From positions 219,971-252,375 of the forward strand of contig JAAZNV010000006.1 of assembly GCA_012798115.1 (NCBI GenBank): DNA of 32,405 nt. Reading direction: 5' to 3'. Each line of letters begins with the position of its first letter. Position 1 is the stretch's first letter. Below the pieces are notes generated by a model, which searched no databases, was not told the DNA's origin, and saw nothing but the letters and a program-made list of their open reading frames with translations. Positions 30,925 through 32,405 of the stretch are shown here, one piece after another. The position numbers and the translations under genes are program-made. The stretch is from a candidate division WWE3 bacterium (GTDB lineage: Bacteria > Patescibacteriota > WWE3 > UBA101185 > UBA10185).

Positions 30925-32247
30925 ATGTTCCCTCTCTTTATGTTTAAACTGTCTGAAATAAATGTTAGAAGAGATAAGTTTACTTTACCAAATGGGATGG
31001 TTGTTACATCTTTTTATAGACCTTGCACCCCAATTTATCTGGAAATGTCCTTTATTGCGGGTTCAAGATATGACCCTGTTGGGAAGGAAGGTCTAGCCCA
31101 TTTTCTAGAGCATTTGCTTGTTTCTGGAACTAAAAGATTTCCGTCTAAGGACTTATTGTCTGGTTTTATTGAAGATTTAGGTGGATCTATCAGTGCAAGA
31201 ACAGGGATAGACACAATAAGTATACGGCTATCTTTGGGGGATGAAGATGATTTAAGGACTGGAATATATCTTCTTTCAGAAATACTATTTAATTCTCTAT
31301 TTGATAAAGGTACTATTGAGATAGAGCGAAGTGTGATACAACGGGAACTCGAGATGAAAAGGTCAAGTCCAGGTAGAATGTTGCATGATATAAACAGAGA
31401 GTTAGTATTCCAAGGAACAAGTATTAGTCGGCCTATCTTAGGAACTACTGAGACGATAAAAAGTATCAATAAAGATGATATTTCAAATTATTTTAGTGAT
31501 TCAGTATGTGGTAGTAATGGTAGTATTACAGTGTCTGGGGGTGTAGATGCACAAGAACTGGAGCATCTGCTTAAAAATAAATTATTGCTTCCTCGCGGTG
31601 AAAGAAGAGAAATTGGTAGTAATTTGCCCATATCAAGGAATAGGATTCGTGATTGTATGTACTTTGATAATAACAGTTTAGAGGTTATGCTTAGCTTTAG
31701 AACGGTAGGTATCTTGCACAATGATGCAATATCACTAAGTATCTTGTCAGGTATCCTTGGGGGTGGAAGATCTGGTTCGTTGAAAAAAAAGCTGAGGTAT
31801 GAATTGGGGATTGCATATTCAGTAAATGTGCTTAGTTTTGCAGGAGTGGACAATGGTTTCTTTAGTATGTCGTGTCCAATATCCAAGGAAAACCTGCAGC
31901 AAACATTAGATGTTATATGTGAAGAGTTGAAAAGGATAATCGATAAAGGTCCAACCGATGATGAGTTACGTCTGACTAAGAATAGGATTATTAAATCAAT
32001 GAAGATACACATGCAAACGTCTCAGAACTGGGTAGAATTACACGATTACAGAGATCTCTTTTGCCCTGATCTAAATTGGACAGTAGAAACCTTGTTAGAA
32101 GATATTGAAGTAGTAACTGCGGAAGAAATAAAAAAAGTGGCAAGAAGGTATTTTGCAACAGATGCATGGTATCTTGCTATGGTTGGTCCTGTTAATAATG
32201 AATTAACAAGGCAAGTAAATGTTAATCTAGTAAATTCAAATGACTAA
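30925..32247 (+). CDS. M16-family zinc metallopeptidase (processing peptidase-like)
   Basis: A 440-residue inverzincin. The zinc site is HFLEH (GLAHFLEHLLVSGT, about 59-72) with the downstream third ligand in the IEIERSVIQREL helix. The second half carries the LGIAYSVN segment typical of the Arg/Tyr pair region and GGGRSGSLKKKLR. One-chain M16B enzymes of this length work as dimers with a second subunit, often encoded adjacent; here the downstream region is cut off. No signal peptide, so it is probably cytoplasmic. The start may be 30925 or 30940 (an ATG five codons later). It lies 31 nt after the RSH gene and may share its transcript. Confidence 0.9.
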   Translation: MFPLFMFKLSEINVRRDKFTLPNGMVVTSFYRPCTPIYLEMSFIAGSRYDPVGKEGLAHFLEHLLVSGTKRFPSKDLLSGFIEDLGGSISARTGIDTISIRLSLGDEDDLRTGIYLLSEILFNSLFDKGTIEIERSVIQRELEMKRSSPGRMLHDINRELVFQGTSISRPILGTTETIKSINKDDISNYFSDSVCGSNGSITVSGGVDAQELEHLLKNKLLLPRGERREIGSNLPISRNRIRDCMYFDNNSLEVMLSFRTVGILHNDAISLSILSGILGGGRSGSLKKKLRYELGIAYSVNVLSFAGVDNGFFSMSCPISKENLQQTLDVICEELKRIIDKGPTDDELRLTKNRIIKSMKIHMQTSQNWVELHDYRDLFCPDLNWTVETLLEDIEVVTAEEIKKVARRYFATDAWYLAMVGPVNNELTRQVNVNLVNSND

Positions 32248-32260
32248 AAACTTGTTTTCA

Positions 32261-32277
32261 TGCTCTTGTTAAGAGCA
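32261..32277. terminator. Small hairpin after the M16 gene
   Basis: TGCTCTT-GTT-AAGAGCA is a perfect 7-bp stem with a 3-nt loop, 13 nt after the stop. No T-run follows on either strand, so a terminator role is uncertain. Confidence 0.3.
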
Positions 32278-32364
32278 ACTTAATCTAAAACAATTATGAT
32301 TGTAGATAGGGTTTTTCTTCTGAGGTTGAAGTTTAAAAGCCATCAGAGGATACTGAGATAGTAA

Positions 32365-32405
32365 ATGAGTAAGAAAAATATTTTTTATAAACATCCTCGG
32401 CTTTA
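32365..32405 (+). CDS. Possible start of a further gene (partial)
   Basis: An ATG opens a frame that remains open to the window end (first residues MSKKNIFYKHPRL). The basic start is gene-like, but only 13 codons are visible and no Shine-Dalgarno or -10 box stands at the usual distance. Treat as tentative. Confidence 0.25.
   Translation, partial: MSKKNIFYKHPRL

Noticed and set aside
31035-32012. Two long minus-strand frames inside the M16 peptidase gene
   Set aside because: The plus-strand frame carries HFLEH and other family motifs; the antisense products are Ser/Leu-rich shadows.
1-32405. Alternative genetic code (TGA as Gly, as in some CPR lineages)
   Set aside because: TGA acts as stop for the holin-family, P-loop kinase and RSH genes, and no conserved frame needs TGA read-through.
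1-32405. CRISPR arrays, insertion sequences or prophage genes
   Set aside because: No spaced direct repeats, transposase or phage structural motifs were seen; the 'phage holin' family name at 1587-1997 is historical.

Overview
The window is AT-rich (roughly one third GC by eye), densely packed bacterial chromosome read with the standard code: TGA ends several genes and no in-frame recoding is needed. Short intergenic gaps, many 1-40 nt gene overlaps, a division cluster stripped of the Mur ligases, a B12-dependent ribonucleotide reductase with its own cobalamin adenosyltransferase, a eukaryote-like (type 2) IleRS and an actin-fold protein ending in a LytR_C domain together suggest a member of the Candidate Phyla Radiation (Patescibacteria). 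A Microgenomates/Katanobacteria-like lineage is my best guess, but that is inference.

Layout. (1) 1-1579: the 5' end of a secreted protein on the minus strand, divergent from a short uvrC. (2) 1587-10257: a mostly overlapping plus-strand run of a YvlD/holin-family membrane protein, secG, murA-like, mraY-like, ftsW, murG-like, ftsQ, ftsA and ftsZ, closed by a strong hairpin terminator. (3) 10297-14253: a small unknown gene on the minus strand, a 325-nt structured leader, nrdJ, a PduO-type adenosyltransferase and a 46-residue membrane peptide. (4) 14309-19925: ileS, a PilM-like/LytR_C membrane protein, rplU-rpmA, and a convergent lepB. (5) 19997-26761: tRNA-Val(CAC) and a surface-glycan locus (GH18-like protein, clan GH-A hydrolase, Wzx-like flippase, Wzy/WaaL-like polymerase or ligase, Ig-like anchored protein, galU). 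(6) 26940-32405: an accessory-looking stretch with an unknown protein, a P-loop kinase, tRNA-Thr(CGT), a frameshifted SET gene, an RSH (RelA/SpoT) protein with a worn synthetase, an M16 peptidase and perhaps the start of one more gene.

The most interesting feature is the division/cell-wall cluster. The MurA homologue has lost the catalytic Cys (and its known Asp substitute) and the PEP-binding arginines. The MraY homologue has Glu and Asn in place of two of its three essential aspartates. The MurG homologue has rewritten glycine loops. FtsW, FtsA and FtsZ look fully functional. No MurB-F or Ddl gene lies in the cluster. The enzymes are otherwise full-length and well conserved, which suggests altered chemistry or a repurposed lipid-linked glycan precursor step rather than simple decay.

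A second window-wide pattern is leaderless transcription. At least nine genes have a -10 box (often extended, TGnTAnnnT) ending only 6-10 nt before the start codon and no Shine-Dalgarno, whereas some genes inside operons and several accessory genes carry AAGGAG-type sites. I used this pattern to revise several start codons.
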